A stretch of 64,000 nucleotides of DNA from Pararhizobium qamdonense. GTDB taxonomy: Bacteria > Pseudomonadota > Alphaproteobacteria > Rhizobiales > Rhizobiaceae. Below are positions 1 to 8,990 of the stretch, piece after piece. Positions within the stretch are counted from its first letter, which is position 1. Each line of letters opens with the position of its first letter. The DNA is taken from positions 124,001 through 188,000 of the forward strand of contig NZ_CP119569.1 in NCBI RefSeq assembly GCF_029277445.1. The letters are read 5' to 3'. The notes under the pieces were generated by a model. That model was not told the origin of the DNA, ran no database searches, and worked only from the letters and a program-made list of their open reading frames with translations. A program made the position numbers and the translations under genes.

Positions 1-135
1 AACGTATCCCGGAATCAACGCAGGTTTTTGGATTTCATGACCGAGCAGGTAATTAGAAAGTTGAAGTGACGCAAAACCCAGTCTTTATTGCTCCCCCCGG
101 GCAACCCTATGAATCTAATGATAAAACTATTCATA

Positions 136-150
136 TGTACGGCTGACAAC
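136..150. promoter_or_regulatory. parS-like repeat, copy 1 (downstream of repC)
   Basis: The 15-mer TGTACGGCTGACAAC lies here and is repeated exactly at 2657-2671 between repA and repB. Its reverse complement begins GTTGTCAGC, which fits the left half of the GTT-N4-GC-N4-AAC type of site bound by rhizobial RepB. Rhizobial parS sites are known downstream of repC or between repA and repB, which are the two positions seen. The right half is imperfect, so the assignment is inferred. Confidence 0.45.
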
Positions 151-244
151 TGAATACCACCGAGCAGAGGTCTTGAAGCAAGGATGACCTGAAACTGCGC
201 GAAAAACCCGGTCCGCAAAGAGGCGTCCTGCTGGGCGCGAATGG

Positions 245-1459
245 TCATGCCGATTTGCGCCCATCGGGCTCCTGCGTCCGAAGCAACGCCATCAGCATCG
301 GCCCTAGCGAGAACTCGCCTCTTTCCGCTCGCCGTGTTAGATCGCGCAGATATCCGCCGGGTGAACTGATGTGCCCTGCCCGCTCAAGAACGCAGGCCAT
401 TGCGACCGCGGCGTTCTCAGGCCCCATCACCTCGCAGGCCTCCTGATAGGCCGACGGGCTCACCCCGAGTGTCGTTCGCACCACCACTGCGGCGGTCATC
501 AGCTCCCGCCAATGCGAGATTACGCCGCCTGCGCCGTAATCCGATATTTGTGGGCAAGCCCGAAGCACCATACCCAACGGGAAAGCCTTTATCGGCTCAG
601 CAGCCGATCTCCTTTGTGGCACCATCCTCTCGCCCTGCTCGTTTCTAGAGCTAGGTTCAAATTCATTTAAGGATTCGGTATTTGAATTCTGTATGTGATG
701 GCGGTTTCCGCTATCATTGGTGTCGGATTCTGTGGAAATAAGCTGGATTTCCAGCATGTTGATAGCTTCCTCGCTCAACAACGTCAGTTCGTCGAGGCAA
801 GCTTGGAGGGACGCTGCTGTCTTTGCCGTCTTGAGACGAACGATCGCGGACACGAGAGCGTCTTCGACAGCTTGCCAGTTTCCTGCCGCGCCTTCCTCCA
901 CCGCAGCGCTAATAAGCTTACGAATATCTCGGCGTGTTATTGTGATGCGCTCTTTCATGACGCGCAGCCGTCTGCTCTCCTCGGCGGCCTGGTTAGCCAT
1001 GATTGCGAGTTCTTCTGCCCGGGCAAGGAGCGGCGCGAGGCTGAAACCGTACGCGGTTTCGATCGCACCGTCGTTTCCTTTGCGAGCGTAACGTTTGCCG
1101 TTCGGACTGTCATTCCGCTGGATAAGCCCAGCCTCGACAAGAATACCAAGGTTTTCGCGTAGCGTCGTTCCTGCGATCCCGTTCGCTCGGATCGCCAGCT
1201 GCGCGTTTGATGGAAAGACGACTAGATTGCTCTCTTCGCTCAGCTCCTGTTCTGGGTAGAATGTCAGCAGGGCATTCAAGACGGCAAGAGCACGGTCACG
1301 CAGACCGAGTATCGTTCTTGCCTCGCATGCGCTGCGATAAACTTTCCACTTGTCGACGGACTTACCCGCCTTGATGTTTGCCGTCGAAAGCTGAGCCTTC
1401 ACCAAGGCAAGCGTCATCCGCCGCCGCCCGAATGGCGTCGTCACATTTCCTATTTGCAT
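245..1459 (-). CDS. repC: RepC replication initiator
   Basis: This is the replication initiator of a repABC plasmid; RepC proteins bind an origin usually located within their own gene. The 404-residue product has the usual family length and begins MQIGNVTTPFGRRRMTLALVK, essentially the hallmark RepC N-terminus, which fixes the start at 1459. A winged-helix-like region (about residues 80-120) is followed by a charged linker (about 245-285) and a conserved C-terminal block. It is the last gene of the minus-strand repA-repB-repC operon and is separated from repB by about 150 bp holding the probable antisense RNA. It appears complete, with its stop at 245. Confidence 0.95.
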   Translation of the reverse strand: MQIGNVTTPFGRRRMTLALVKAQLSTANIKAGKSVDKWKVYRSACEARTILGLRDRALAVLNALLTFYPEQELSEESNLVVFPSNAQLAIRANGIAGTTLRENLGILVEAGLIQRNDSPNGKRYARKGNDGAIETAYGFSLAPLLARAEELAIMANQAAEESRRLRVMKERITITRRDIRKLISAAVEEGAAGNWQAVEDALVSAIVRLKTAKTAASLQACLDELTLLSEEAINMLEIQLISTESDTNDSGNRHHIQNSNTESLNEFEPSSRNEQGERMVPQRRSAAEPIKAFPLGMVLRACPQISDYGAGGVISHWRELMTAAVVVRTTLGVSPSAYQEACEVMGPENAAVAMACVLERAGHISSPGGYLRDLTRRAERGEFSLGPMLMALLRTQEPDGRKSA

Positions 1460-1514
1460 TTTCCTCTCACCTTTCTGAAGGCAAAGGAAATCCGCTCACC
1501 AAACTGGCGCCAAA

Positions 1515-1610
1515 GACTCTTGACTGCGATTCATGGAAATGCGATTCTCAGGCTGCTTAGACATGAGGAAGGCTTCCACGACGGCGACGTTTGGGGGCCT
1601 TTTTCTTTTG
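1515..1610 (+). ncRNA. Counter-transcribed RNA (RepE/incA type) between repB and repC
   Basis: All studied repABC plasmids have a small antisense RNA in the repB-repC gap that represses repC. On the plus strand there is a promoter-like TTGACT (1520-1525), a 17-nt spacer and GATTCT (1543-1548). Further on, AAGGC (1569-1573) can pair with GCCTT (1597-1601), followed by a T-rich run. This would give an RNA of about 50 nt from near 1555 to 1605. Its location and orientation, opposite to repC, match the family; the exact ends are inferred. Confidence 0.6.
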
Positions 1611-1613
1611 CCG

Positions 1614-2600
1614 CTATTTTCCTTCTGTTTCAGTTGATTTCAGAAACTCCTGATGAAAACGACCGAGGTTTTCGGCGATGAACCGACCAAACCTTGCTGC
1701 GTCGTTCGCCTTCAGTGCGATAGAGTAGCTTTTCCCGCTTCCCTTGAACTCTGCCCGTACACTTGAATCATCTGCGCGCCATTCGCTCGCATTGCTTGGC
1801 CGCTTCGAAGGCTTCGTTGCCTTCTTGATGCCTCTAGCTAGAAACTCGAAACGAGCGTCTGATTCGAGAGAAAGGAATGCTTGATCGGCGACTAGGATAC
1901 GCGCCAGTTCAAGCGTTGTCGGCCTTTCGATCTGCTGCGCCAACTCAGTCCAGCGATCTCGGCCGACGGACTTCGCCGCACCAATCGCATTCGCGATTTC
2001 GGCTGGTACGCGACCTGATACCGACAGCATCCGGGTCAACATAGGCGCATCTACAGAGAGGGCGGCCTGGATCGTCGCCCGTTCGTATGCCAATTCGACC
2101 AATCGCTGCGCGAACATTGCGCGTTCTATGAAAGACAGGTTCTCTCGCGCCGAATTTTCCTGACCCTGGGCGATGACGTGGTCTGCGTCTGAGATTGCTT
2201 TTACGACAGCGCGGACCGGGCGTCCGAGATCCTTGGCCGCGCGCGCGCGACGATGCCCGAAGACGATTTGGTAGCGACCTTCAGCCGTCGGGTGAGGGCG
2301 GACCTGTATTGGCGTGTCTTGTCCCCGCTCACGGATCGCTTCGAGGAGTTCGGCGTAAGCGACATCATCGATTCCCATCCGGTCTGAGACGAAAGAGGAA
2401 TCCAACGCCTCGGGATCGAGCTCGATGATAGTCTCGCCTGGAACTTGTTGCGCAGCCTGTTCAACCTTGTCTCGAAGCTCGCTCAAGGAGCTGATCATCG
2501 ACCTTGAAGCACCATGGGTGGCGTATCCAGGCGTTGCCTTACGCTCTACACTCGCGTTTGCGGGAGACGTTATGTTCGCGAAAATGTCTTTACGAGCCAT
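1614..2600 (-). CDS. repB: RepB, ParB-like partition protein
   Basis: This is the DNA-binding partition protein of the repABC cassette, which binds parS and works with the RepA ATPase to segregate the plasmid. The 328-residue product has the ParB/Spo0J nuclease-like N-domain with PIQVRPH (about 107-113) and the signature GHRRARAAKDLGRPVRAVV (about 123-141), then ENLSFIERAMFAQRL (about 160-174), typical of the RepB central helix-turn-helix domain. The length is usual for plasmid RepB. The start at 2600 gives MARKDIFANI, a common RepB N-terminus. It lies between repA, 74 bp upstream, and repC. Confidence 0.95.
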   Translation of the reverse strand: MARKDIFANITSPANASVERKATPGYATHGASRSMISSLSELRDKVEQAAQQVPGETIIELDPEALDSSFVSDRMGIDDVAYAELLEAIRERGQDTPIQVRPHPTAEGRYQIVFGHRRARAAKDLGRPVRAVVKAISDADHVIAQGQENSARENLSFIERAMFAQRLVELAYERATIQAALSVDAPMLTRMLSVSGRVPAEIANAIGAAKSVGRDRWTELAQQIERPTTLELARILVADQAFLSLESDARFEFLARGIKKATKPSKRPSNASEWRADDSSVRAEFKGSGKSYSIALKANDAARFGRFIAENLGRFHQEFLKSTETEGK

Positions 2601-2656
2601 GGACCCACACTCCGGGTTTAGTCATCTTCCTGATTTCTCTGCGGAAAGTCGCAGTT

Positions 2657-2671
2657 TGTACGGCTGACAAC
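2657..2671. promoter_or_regulatory. parS-like repeat, copy 2 (repA-repB gap)
   Basis: An exact second copy of TGTACGGCTGACAAC, in the short gap between repA and repB. The shared 15-mer occurs only at these two places as far as I could see, and both bracket repBC. A RepB-binding site at the repA-repB junction is the arrangement described for Ti-type plasmids, so this is the better parS candidate of the two. Confidence 0.5.
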
Positions 2672-2674
2672 GGG

Positions 2675-3862
2675 TTATGCATTACGACGCCTCCATGCCT
2701 TCTGAAGTTGCTCGATAACTTCGTTGTTGACGGCGTCCATGGACTCACGGGCTCGGTCATATGTCGCGGCCGTGAACTGAGCGCGCTCGACCTCATACAG
2801 GCTCTGCTTCGTCAGGCCTGCGTCGGACACGGCAGTGGACTTGACCATATGATTTTTCATCATGTGCTCGGCAAACATCGACTGCATGAAACCGACCATT
2901 TGTTGCTGCGGTATATCGGTTGGCTCGTACCGCGTGACCAGATAGCGGAACCAGTCTAGGGATACGTCGACGCCGACGCCCTCGACACTTTTTAGGATCT
3001 CGCCCAGCATGAGGAGGAACTGAGACATCGACATAATGTCGAGCATCTGCGGGTGCACCGTGATGAGGACCGATGTTGCTGCCGTCAGCGCCGTGAGCGT
3101 CAGATAACCAAGCTGGGGAGGGCAGTCGACAACAACGACATCGTAGCGATCGTCGACTTCTGCCAACGCGTCGCCGATACGGGTGTAGAACATCTTGCCG
3201 GCAGTCGAATCTTTTCGCTGCATAGCAATTGGTGTGTCGTACTCATACTCTTGCAGTTCGAGATTGGCTGGCACTACATCGAGGTTTGGAAAATTGGTAG
3301 GCTGGATGACGTCCTTGATGGACTTGCGTCCGTCGTCGTAGCGCAACGCTTCGTAGAAGGACTTCTTTTCGTCCAACTCTGGCTGAATGCCATAAAGCGC
3401 AGTCAACGATGCCTGAGGGTCGAGATCGACAGCTAGAACCCGGTAGCCCTTCAGCGCCAGGAACTGTGCGAGGTGAGCCGAGGTCGTGGTCTTACCCGAA
3501 CCGCCTTTGAAATTGACGACTGCAATCACCTGCAGTTTCTCATCAGCCTGCCGGTGCGGAACGCGATCAAGAAGTTGGCGAAGTTCGTTCACCTGATCTG
3601 CGGTGTAGTAGCGTCGGCCGGTCGAGGTGGTGCTTGGCTCGACACCCTTGCCCTGGAGGTGCAGTTTCTTGAGATAGCTCTGCGAAACGCCGACAAAGTC
3701 CGCGACTTCCGCTAATGAGAATTGGCGAAGCGACTTCTGTGCGTTGGGCGGGAATTTCTCGCGTCGCAGCATGTCGAGTTTCGAGGATATATCTCCGCCC
3801 TGCGCGAGGATAATATCTGCGAAACTCGACACTTTCTCTGAAGCGGCCATTTTCACGTTCAT
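2675..3862 (-). CDS. repA: RepA, ParA-like partition ATPase and autorepressor
   Basis: This Walker-type ATPase drives partition and, with RepB, represses the repABC promoter. The 395-residue product has an N-terminal MerR/helix-turn-helix-like part (EVADFVGVSQSYLKKLHLQG, about 51-70), a deviant Walker A motif KGGSGKTTT (about 120-128), DLDPQASLT (Walker A', about 147-155) and DVVVVDCPPQLGYLT (Walker B region). The length is normal for rhizobial RepA. The start at 3862 is chosen; ATG at 3850 is a possible alternative. It is the first gene of the operon, directly downstream of the nested palindrome at 3880-3918. Confidence 0.95.
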   Translation of the reverse strand: MNVKMAASEKVSSFADIILAQGGDISSKLDMLRREKFPPNAQKSLRQFSLAEVADFVGVSQSYLKKLHLQGKGVEPSTTSTGRRYYTADQVNELRQLLDRVPHRQADEKLQVIAVVNFKGGSGKTTTSAHLAQFLALKGYRVLAVDLDPQASLTALYGIQPELDEKKSFYEALRYDDGRKSIKDVIQPTNFPNLDVVPANLELQEYEYDTPIAMQRKDSTAGKMFYTRIGDALAEVDDRYDVVVVDCPPQLGYLTLTALTAATSVLITVHPQMLDIMSMSQFLLMLGEILKSVEGVGVDVSLDWFRYLVTRYEPTDIPQQQMVGFMQSMFAEHMMKNHMVKSTAVSDAGLTKQSLYEVERAQFTAATYDRARESMDAVNNEVIEQLQKAWRRRNA

Positions 3863-3879
3863 TCAGCTATTCGCCTATA

Positions 3880-3918
3880 GTCACGATAATTTTAAGGAAC
3901 TGGTCCAGTTATCGTGAC
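3880..3918. promoter_or_regulatory. Nested palindrome upstream of repA (probable RepA operator)
   Basis: A perfect 10-bp inverted repeat, GTCACGATAA at 3880-3889 and TTATCGTGAC at 3909-3918, encloses a second perfect palindrome AACTGGTCCAGTT (3898-3910). The structure begins 18 bp upstream of the repA start codon. RepA proteins of this class repress their own promoter by binding large dyads at this location, so an operator role is likely. No footprint information is available from sequence alone. Confidence 0.6.
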
Positions 3919-4061
3919 AATCGCCCGATTCCCAACTCTGGGCAAGGGATTTAAGGTTAACAAGGAGTTAACTGATATTTCCCGATTCCATCGCCCAAGG
4001 CGAATCTGCAATCATTTACCGTGAGTTAGTCAGATTTACTCCCTTTCGCCTAGTCATCGCA

Positions 4062-4079
4062 AAATGCAGATTTGCACAT
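4062..4079. promoter_or_regulatory. tra box 1 (TraR-binding palindrome)
   Basis: Positions 4062-4079 match 15 of 18 bases of the Agrobacterium tra box ATGTGCAGATCTGCACAT. The repA-traI gap of pTi-type plasmids carries such boxes, through which TraR-AHL activates traI-trb and also increases repABC expression. This copy is the weaker of two and lies nearer repA. Confidence 0.75.
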
Positions 4080-4151
4080 GAAACTCCACCGCCTAGCTCA
4101 CCACGCGCTCAAATTCTGAGAGGCGGGCCAGCGACTCGCTAGAATCACCTG

Positions 4152-4169
4152 AGGTGCAGATCTGCACAT
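4152..4169. promoter_or_regulatory. tra box 2 (TraR-binding palindrome)
   Basis: Positions 4152-4169 match 17 of 18 bases of the consensus ATGTGCAGATCTGCACAT. It lies 60 bp upstream of the traI start, well placed to activate the traI-trb operon. The spacing from tra box 1 is 90 bp. Confidence 0.9.
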
Positions 4170-4228
4170 AGGCACACGCTGAAGGAGATGATTTCTGTCC
4201 GCATGACCTTGTTCAAGCGGAGATCATC

Positions 4229-4864
4229 ATGCGGATATTGACCGTCGCACCCGACCAATACGAGCGCCATCAAAACGCGCTGAGACAGATGCACCGTCTT
4301 CGCGCGACGGTGTTCGGCGGACGACTAGCCTGGGACGTTTCCGTCACGGCGGGAGAAGAGCGCGACCAGTACGATGATTTCAAGCCGACTTATCTTCTGG
4401 CAATTGCCGACGGTGGACTCGTCGCGGGTTGCGTTCGTCTTCTTCCAGCTTCTGGCCCGACCATGCTGGAGCAGACCTTCCCCCAGCTTCTCGATACGGG
4501 TTCGCTTCACCCTCATTCTGGGATGGTCGAGAGTTCACGCTTCTGCGTCGATACCTCACTTATCTCGCAGAGGGAGGCAAGCCAACTGCATCTTGCGACG
4601 CTCACCTTGTTCGCCGGGATCATCGCATGGTCGATGGCGAGCGGCTACAGCGAGATCGTCACGGCCACCGATCTCCGATTCGAGCGCATCCTGAAGCGAG
4701 CGGGATGGCCGATGCAGCGTCTCGGCGAACCGGCTCCGATCGGCAACACCATCGCCATCGCCGGAAGCCTGCCGGCCGACCGTGGCAGCTTTGAGCAGGT
4801 GTGCCCGCAAGGTTACCATTCGACCCCGCAGATTGATGGGTCATTGCTCAGGAGCGCTGCGTGA
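4229..4864 (+). CDS. traI: TraI, acyl-homoserine-lactone synthase
   Basis: This LuxI-family enzyme makes the autoinducer (3-oxo-C8-HSL in Ti plasmids) from SAM and acyl-ACP, and the product activates TraR. The 211-residue protein has the LuxI pattern: an N-terminal RLRATVFGGRLAWDV with conserved Arg, Phe and Trp (about 24-38), DQYDDFKPTYLLA (about 46-58), CVRLLPA (about 67-73), and ESSRFCVD (about 100-107). It is the first gene of the traI-trb operon, preceded by two tra boxes giving the positive loop typical of LuxI genes. It overlaps trbB by 4 bp. Confidence 0.95.
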   Translation: MRILTVAPDQYERHQNALRQMHRLRATVFGGRLAWDVSVTAGEERDQYDDFKPTYLLAIADGGLVAGCVRLLPASGPTMLEQTFPQLLDTGSLHPHSGMVESSRFCVDTSLISQREASQLHLATLTLFAGIIAWSMASGYSEIVTATDLRFERILKRAGWPMQRLGEPAPIGNTIAIAGSLPADRGSFEQVCPQGYHSTPQIDGSLLRSAA

Positions 4865-5832
4865 CCCAGCTCCGCTCTCATCCCCGCCTGGTCCGCAAAC
4901 TACAGGACGCGCTTGGCGACCAACTGTGCATCGCCCTCGATGACGCCACCGTCGTCGAGATCATGCTCAATCCGGACGGCAGGTTGTTCATCGAGCGGCT
5001 GGGGCATGGCGTTGCACCTGCCGGCGCGATGAGCTCCGGTGCAGCCGAAGTTGTCATCGGCAGTGTTGCCCATGCCCTGCAGTCGGAGGCCGACGACGAG
5101 CGGCCGATCATTTCTGGCGAACTGCCGATTGGCGGACACCGCTTCGAGGGGCTGTTGCCGCCGGTGGTTTCCGGACCGGCATTCACTATCCGCCGTCGTG
5201 CTTCGCGTCTCATTCCACTGACAGAATATGTGAAATCGAAGGTGATGACCGAAGCCCAGGCATCGGCGATTCGAAGCGCTATTGATTCCCGAATGAACAT
5301 CGTGATCTCAGGTGGCACGGGATCCGGAAAGACCACACTGGCCAACGCCATCATCGCCGAGATCGTAACTGCTTCCCCCGACGATCGGATGGTGATCCTC
5401 GAGGACACCGCCGAGATTCAATGCGCGGCCGAGAATGCCGTATCGCTGCACACCAGCGATACCATCGACATGGCCCGCCTGCTCAAGAGCACGATGCGCC
5501 TGCGCCCCGACCGCATCATCGTTGGCGAGGTCCGCGACGGCGCGGCCCTGACGCTGCTCAAGGCGTGGAACACCGGCCACCCCGGCGGCGTCACCACGAT
5601 CCATTCCAACACGGCGACGTCAGCCTTGCGCCGGCTGGAGCAGCTGACGGCGGAAGCCAGTCAGCAGCCAATGCAGGAAGTGATCGGCGAGGCCGTCGAC
5701 CTCGTCGTCTCTATTGAGCGAACGGGAAAAGGGAGGCGGGTCCGTGAGGTGATCCACGTCGAAGGATACCGCAACGGCCGCTACCAGACCGAACATTATG
5801 CCCAGATCGATGAGGATAGCCATGTCGCGTAA
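4861..5832 (+). CDS. trbB: TrbB, VirB11-like secretion ATPase
   Basis: This hexameric cytoplasmic ATPase powers assembly of the conjugative type IV secretion channel and pilus. The 323-residue product has the PulE/VirB11 architecture: Walker [10 protein letters not shown] at 151-159, an Asp box with EDTAEIQ (about 181-187), Walker B-like [16 protein letters not shown] (about 215-230) and a His box around [13 protein letters not shown]. It starts with GTG overlapping traI, and its 3' end overlaps trbC, showing tight translational coupling. Confidence 0.95.
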   Translation: MTQLRSHPRLVRKLQDALGDQLCIALDDATVVEIMLNPDGRLFIERLGHGVAPAGAMSSGAAEVVIGSVAHALQSEADDERPIISGELPIGGHRFEGLLPPVVSGPAFTIRRRASRLIPLTEYVKSKVMTEAQASAIRSAIDSRMNIVISGGTGSGKTTLANAIIAEIVTASPDDRMVILEDTAEIQCAAENAVSLHTSDTIDMARLLKSTMRLRPDRIIVGEVRDGAALTLLKAWNTGHPGGVTTIHSNTATSALRRLEQLTAEASQQPMQEVIGEAVDLVVSIERTGKGRRVREVIHVEGYRNGRYQTEHYAQIDEDSHVA

Positions 5833-6226
5833 AATCTCCATTCTTCTCACCGGCGCGACACTTGTCGCCATTTCTGTCGGCTTTAGCGATTCCGCATTGG
5901 CTTCCTCTGGTGGCGGCGGTCTACCCTGGGAGTCGCCGCTGCAACAGATCCAGCAATCGATCACCGGACCTGTCGCCGGGTTTATCGCGCTGGCCGCTGT
6001 CGCCATTGCAGGCGCCATGCTGATCTTCGGCGGCGAGCTGAATGATTTCGCGAGACGGCTTTGCTATGTCGCGCTGGTGGGCGGTGTTCTCCTCGGAGCC
6101 ACCCAGATCGTTGCTCTCTTCGGTGCCACCGGCGCCTCGATCGGCGAGGGCCACGCACAGGCCGAGCAAGGAACTCCCAAACCGAAGGCGACGCCGGCCA
6201 CAGCGGGGGAGGGGGCCCATGGCTGA
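5822..6226 (+). CDS. trbC: TrbC, conjugative pilin precursor
   Basis: TrbC is the prepilin of the Trb-type pilus; in IncP and Ti systems it is trimmed and cyclised by TraF. The 134-residue product has a signal peptide ending near LASSGGGG, then two hydrophobic segments (about 48-70 and 76-98) as in VirB2/TrbC pilins, and a hydrophilic Pro/Ala/Lys tail. The start at 5822 (MSRKISIL) is preferred because an AGGATAGCC stretch precedes it; an upstream in-frame ATG at 5798 lies deep inside trbB. Confidence 0.88.
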   Translation: MSRKISILLTGATLVAISVGFSDSALASSGGGGLPWESPLQQIQQSITGPVAGFIALAAVAIAGAMLIFGGELNDFARRLCYVALVGGVLLGATQIVALFGATGASIGEGHAQAEQGTPKPKATPATAGEGAHG

Positions 6227-6518
6227 GGCCGGCTCTTCCCTGGCGCGCTCGCGCGTGCATCGGGCGCTATCCCGTCCCAACTTGTTGATGGGCGCCGACC
6301 GGGAGCTCGTGCTGCTGACGGCGCTGGCCGCCATCATCCTGATCTTCGTTGTCCTGACCTGGTACGCGGCACTGTTCGGCATCGTGATCTGGCTGGTCGC
6401 AGTCGCGGCGCTGCGCATGATGGCCAAATCCGACCCGCTGATGCGCCGGGTTTATCTCCGCCACATCTCTTACAGGACGTCTTATCGCGCGACCTCGTCG
6501 CCGTGGCGCAAGTTCTAA
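6219..6518 (+). CDS. trbD: TrbD, VirB3-like inner-membrane T4SS protein
   Basis: TrbD is a small membrane protein that works with the TrbE ATPase. The 99-residue product starts at ATG 6219 ([20 protein letters not shown]), overlapping the trbC end. A central hydrophobic stretch (about residues 28-65) can span the membrane, and the N-terminal [16 protein letters not shown] motif is typical of VirB3/TrbD proteins. A longer in-frame reading from 6042 overlaps trbC and was not accepted. Confidence 0.9.
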   Translation: MAEAGSSLARSRVHRALSRPNLLMGADRELVLLTALAAIILIFVVLTWYAALFGIVIWLVAVAALRMMAKSDPLMRRVYLRHISYRTSYRATSSPWRKF

Positions 6519-6521
6519 GAG

Positions 6522-8990
6522 ATGGTAGCGCTCAAATCATTCCGCCATTCCGGACCATCGTTTGCCGATCTCGTGCCTTATGCCGGCCTCGTCGATAATG
6601 GCGTCATCTTGCTGAAGGACGGCTCGCTGATGGCCGGCTGGTATTTCGCGGGGCCGGATAGCGAGAGCTCGACCGACGCCGAGCGCAACGAGGTGTCGCG
6701 CCAGATCAATGCGATCCTGGCTCGGCTCGGCTCCGGATGGATGATCCAGGTCGAGGCCATCAGGGTTCCGACCGGCGATTACCCGACCGAGACTGAATCT
6801 CACTTTCCCGATGCGGTCACACGCGCCATCGACGATGAGCGACGAGTGCACTTTCAGAGGGAGAAGGGGCATTTCGAGAGCCGGCACGCTCTGATTTTGA
6901 CCTGGCGGCCACCGGAGCCGCGACGCTCCGGCCTGACGCGGTATATCTATTCGGAAGCGGCCAGCCGCTCCGCCACGTACGCCGACAGGGCGCTTGAGAG
7001 CTTTCTGACCTCGATCCGGGAGGTCGAGCAGTATCTCGCCAATGTCGTGTCGATCCGTCGGATGATGACACGGGAAACGCCGGAACGTGGCGGATACCGC
7101 ATCGCACGGTACGACGAGCTCTTCCAGTTCATCCGTTTCTGCGTCACCGGCGAGAACCATCCGGTTCGCCTGCCTGATATCCCCATGTATCTCGACTGGC
7201 TGGTGACGGCCGAGCTGCAACATGGCCTGACTCCAATGGTCGAAAGCCGGTTTCTCGGCGTGGTGGCGATCGACGGTCTGCCGGCCGAAAGCTGGCCGGG
7301 CATTCTCAACACGCTCGACCGGATGCCGCTCACGTATCGCTGGTCGTCCCGCTTCGTCTTCCTCGACGCCGAAGAAGCACGGGCAAGGCTCGAGCGGACA
7401 CGCAAGAAGTGGCAGCAGAAGGTGAGGCCGTTCTTCGATCAGCTGTTTCAGACGCAGTCGCGCTCAGTTGATCAGGACGCCATGCTGATGGTGGCAGAGA
7501 CTGAAGACGCCATTGCCGAAGCTTCCTCGCAGCTCGTCGCCTATGGCTATTACACACCGGTCATCGTCATCTTCGAAGAAGACTCAGGTCGCCTCCAGGA
7601 AAAGTGCGAGGCCATCCGCCGGCTGATCCAGGCCGAAGGATTTGGCGCACGCATCGAGACGTTGAACGCGACGGACGCCTTTCTCGGCAGTCTTCCAGGC
7701 GTCTCCTACGCCAATATCCGCGAGCCGTTGATCAATACCCGCAATCTTGCCGACCTCATCCCGCTCAATTCCGTCTGGTCGGGCAGTCCGGTAGCGCCTT
7801 GCCCATTCTATCCGCCGGGCTCGCCGCCCCTGATGCAAGTGGCATCCGGGTCGACGCCGTTCCGGCTCAACCTGCATGTCGACGATGTCGGACACACGCT
7901 GATCTTCGGGCCAACCGGCTCTGGCAAGTCGACGCTGTTGGCGCTGATTGCAGCGCAGTTCCGGCGTTACGCAGACGCCCAGGTGTTCGCCTTCGACAAG
8001 GGGGGCTCGATGCTGCCGCTGACGCTCGGCCTCGGCGGCGATCACTACCAGATCGGCGGCGATATCGGCCCTTCGGCAAATGGTGAGGTGAAGGCGCTCT
8101 CTTTCTGCCCGCTGGCAGAACTGTCGACCGACGGCGACCGCGCCTGGGCCTCCGAGTGGATCGAGATGCTGGTGGCACTGCAGGGGGTGATCATCACCCC
8201 GGATTATCGCAACGCGATCTCCAGGCAGTTGGCACTGATGGCGGGATCTCGCGGCCGCTCGCTGTCGGACTTCGTCTCGGGCGTGCAGATGCGCGTGATC
8301 AAGGACGCGCTGCATCACTATACCGTCGACGGTCCGATGGGACAGCTGCTCGACGCCGAGCAGGACGGCCTGGCGCTCGGCGAGTTCCAGTGCTTCGAGA
8401 TCGAGGAACTGATGAATATGGGCGAGCGCAATCTTGTCCCCGTTCTCACCTACCTGTTTCGCCGCATCGAGAAACGCCTGACGGGCGCGCCCAGCCTCAT
8501 CATTCTCGACGAGGCTTGGCTGATGCTCGGCCATCCAGTGTTTCGCGACAAGATCCGCGAATGGTTGAAGGTGTTGCGCAAGGCCAATTGCGCTGTGGTC
8601 CTCGCCACCCAATCCATCTCGGACGCCGAGCGATCCGGGATCATCGACGTCCTGAAGGAATCCTGCCCAACCAAGATTTGCCTGCCGAACGGCGCCGCGC
8701 GCGAGCCTGGAACTCGTGAATTCTATGAGCGCATCGGCTTTAACGAACGGCAGATCGAGATCGTCGCGACGGCCTCGCCGAAACGAGAATACTACGTCGC
8801 TTCGCCGGAGGGCCGAAGGCTCTTCAACATGGCGCTCGGCCCTGTCGCACTCTCGTTTGTCGGGGCGACCGGCAAGGAAGACCTCAAGCGCATTCGCAGC
8901 CTGCATTCCGAACACGGGGCCGCATGGCCTCTCCATTGGCTCCAGCAAAGGGGGATCGCCCATGCCGAGACATTTTTCCCGACATCTTGA
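6522..8990 (+). CDS. trbE: TrbE, VirB4-like ATPase
   Basis: This large ATPase of the type IV secretion machinery sits at the cytoplasmic face of the inner membrane. The 822-residue product has the CagE/TrbE/VirB4 N-terminal domain and a C-terminal AAA domain with Walker A GPTGSGKST (about 463-471) and Walker B SLIILDEAWLML (about 657-668), followed by the VirB4-specific LATQSISDAERSGI. The length is normal. The start ATG is 3 bp beyond the trbD stop, and the 3' end overlaps trbJ. Confidence 0.95.
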   Translation: MVALKSFRHSGPSFADLVPYAGLVDNGVILLKDGSLMAGWYFAGPDSESSTDAERNEVSRQINAILARLGSGWMIQVEAIRVPTGDYPTETESHFPDAVTRAIDDERRVHFQREKGHFESRHALILTWRPPEPRRSGLTRYIYSEAASRSATYADRALESFLTSIREVEQYLANVVSIRRMMTRETPERGGYRIARYDELFQFIRFCVTGENHPVRLPDIPMYLDWLVTAELQHGLTPMVESRFLGVVAIDGLPAESWPGILNTLDRMPLTYRWSSRFVFLDAEEARARLERTRKKWQQKVRPFFDQLFQTQSRSVDQDAMLMVAETEDAIAEASSQLVAYGYYTPVIVIFEEDSGRLQEKCEAIRRLIQAEGFGARIETLNATDAFLGSLPGVSYANIREPLINTRNLADLIPLNSVWSGSPVAPCPFYPPGSPPLMQVASGSTPFRLNLHVDDVGHTLIFGPTGSGKSTLLALIAAQFRRYADAQVFAFDKGGSMLPLTLGLGGDHYQIGGDIGPSANGEVKALSFCPLAELSTDGDRAWASEWIEMLVALQGVIITPDYRNAISRQLALMAGSRGRSLSDFVSGVQMRVIKDALHHYTVDGPMGQLLDAEQDGLALGEFQCFEIEELMNMGERNLVPVLTYLFRRIEKRLTGAPSLIILDEAWLMLGHPVFRDKIREWLKVLRKANCAVVLATQSISDAERSGIIDVLKESCPTKICLPNGAAREPGTREFYERIGFNERQIEIVATASPKREYYVASPEGRRLFNMALGPVALSFVGATGKEDLKRIRSLHSEHGAAWPLHWLQQRGIAHAETFFPTS

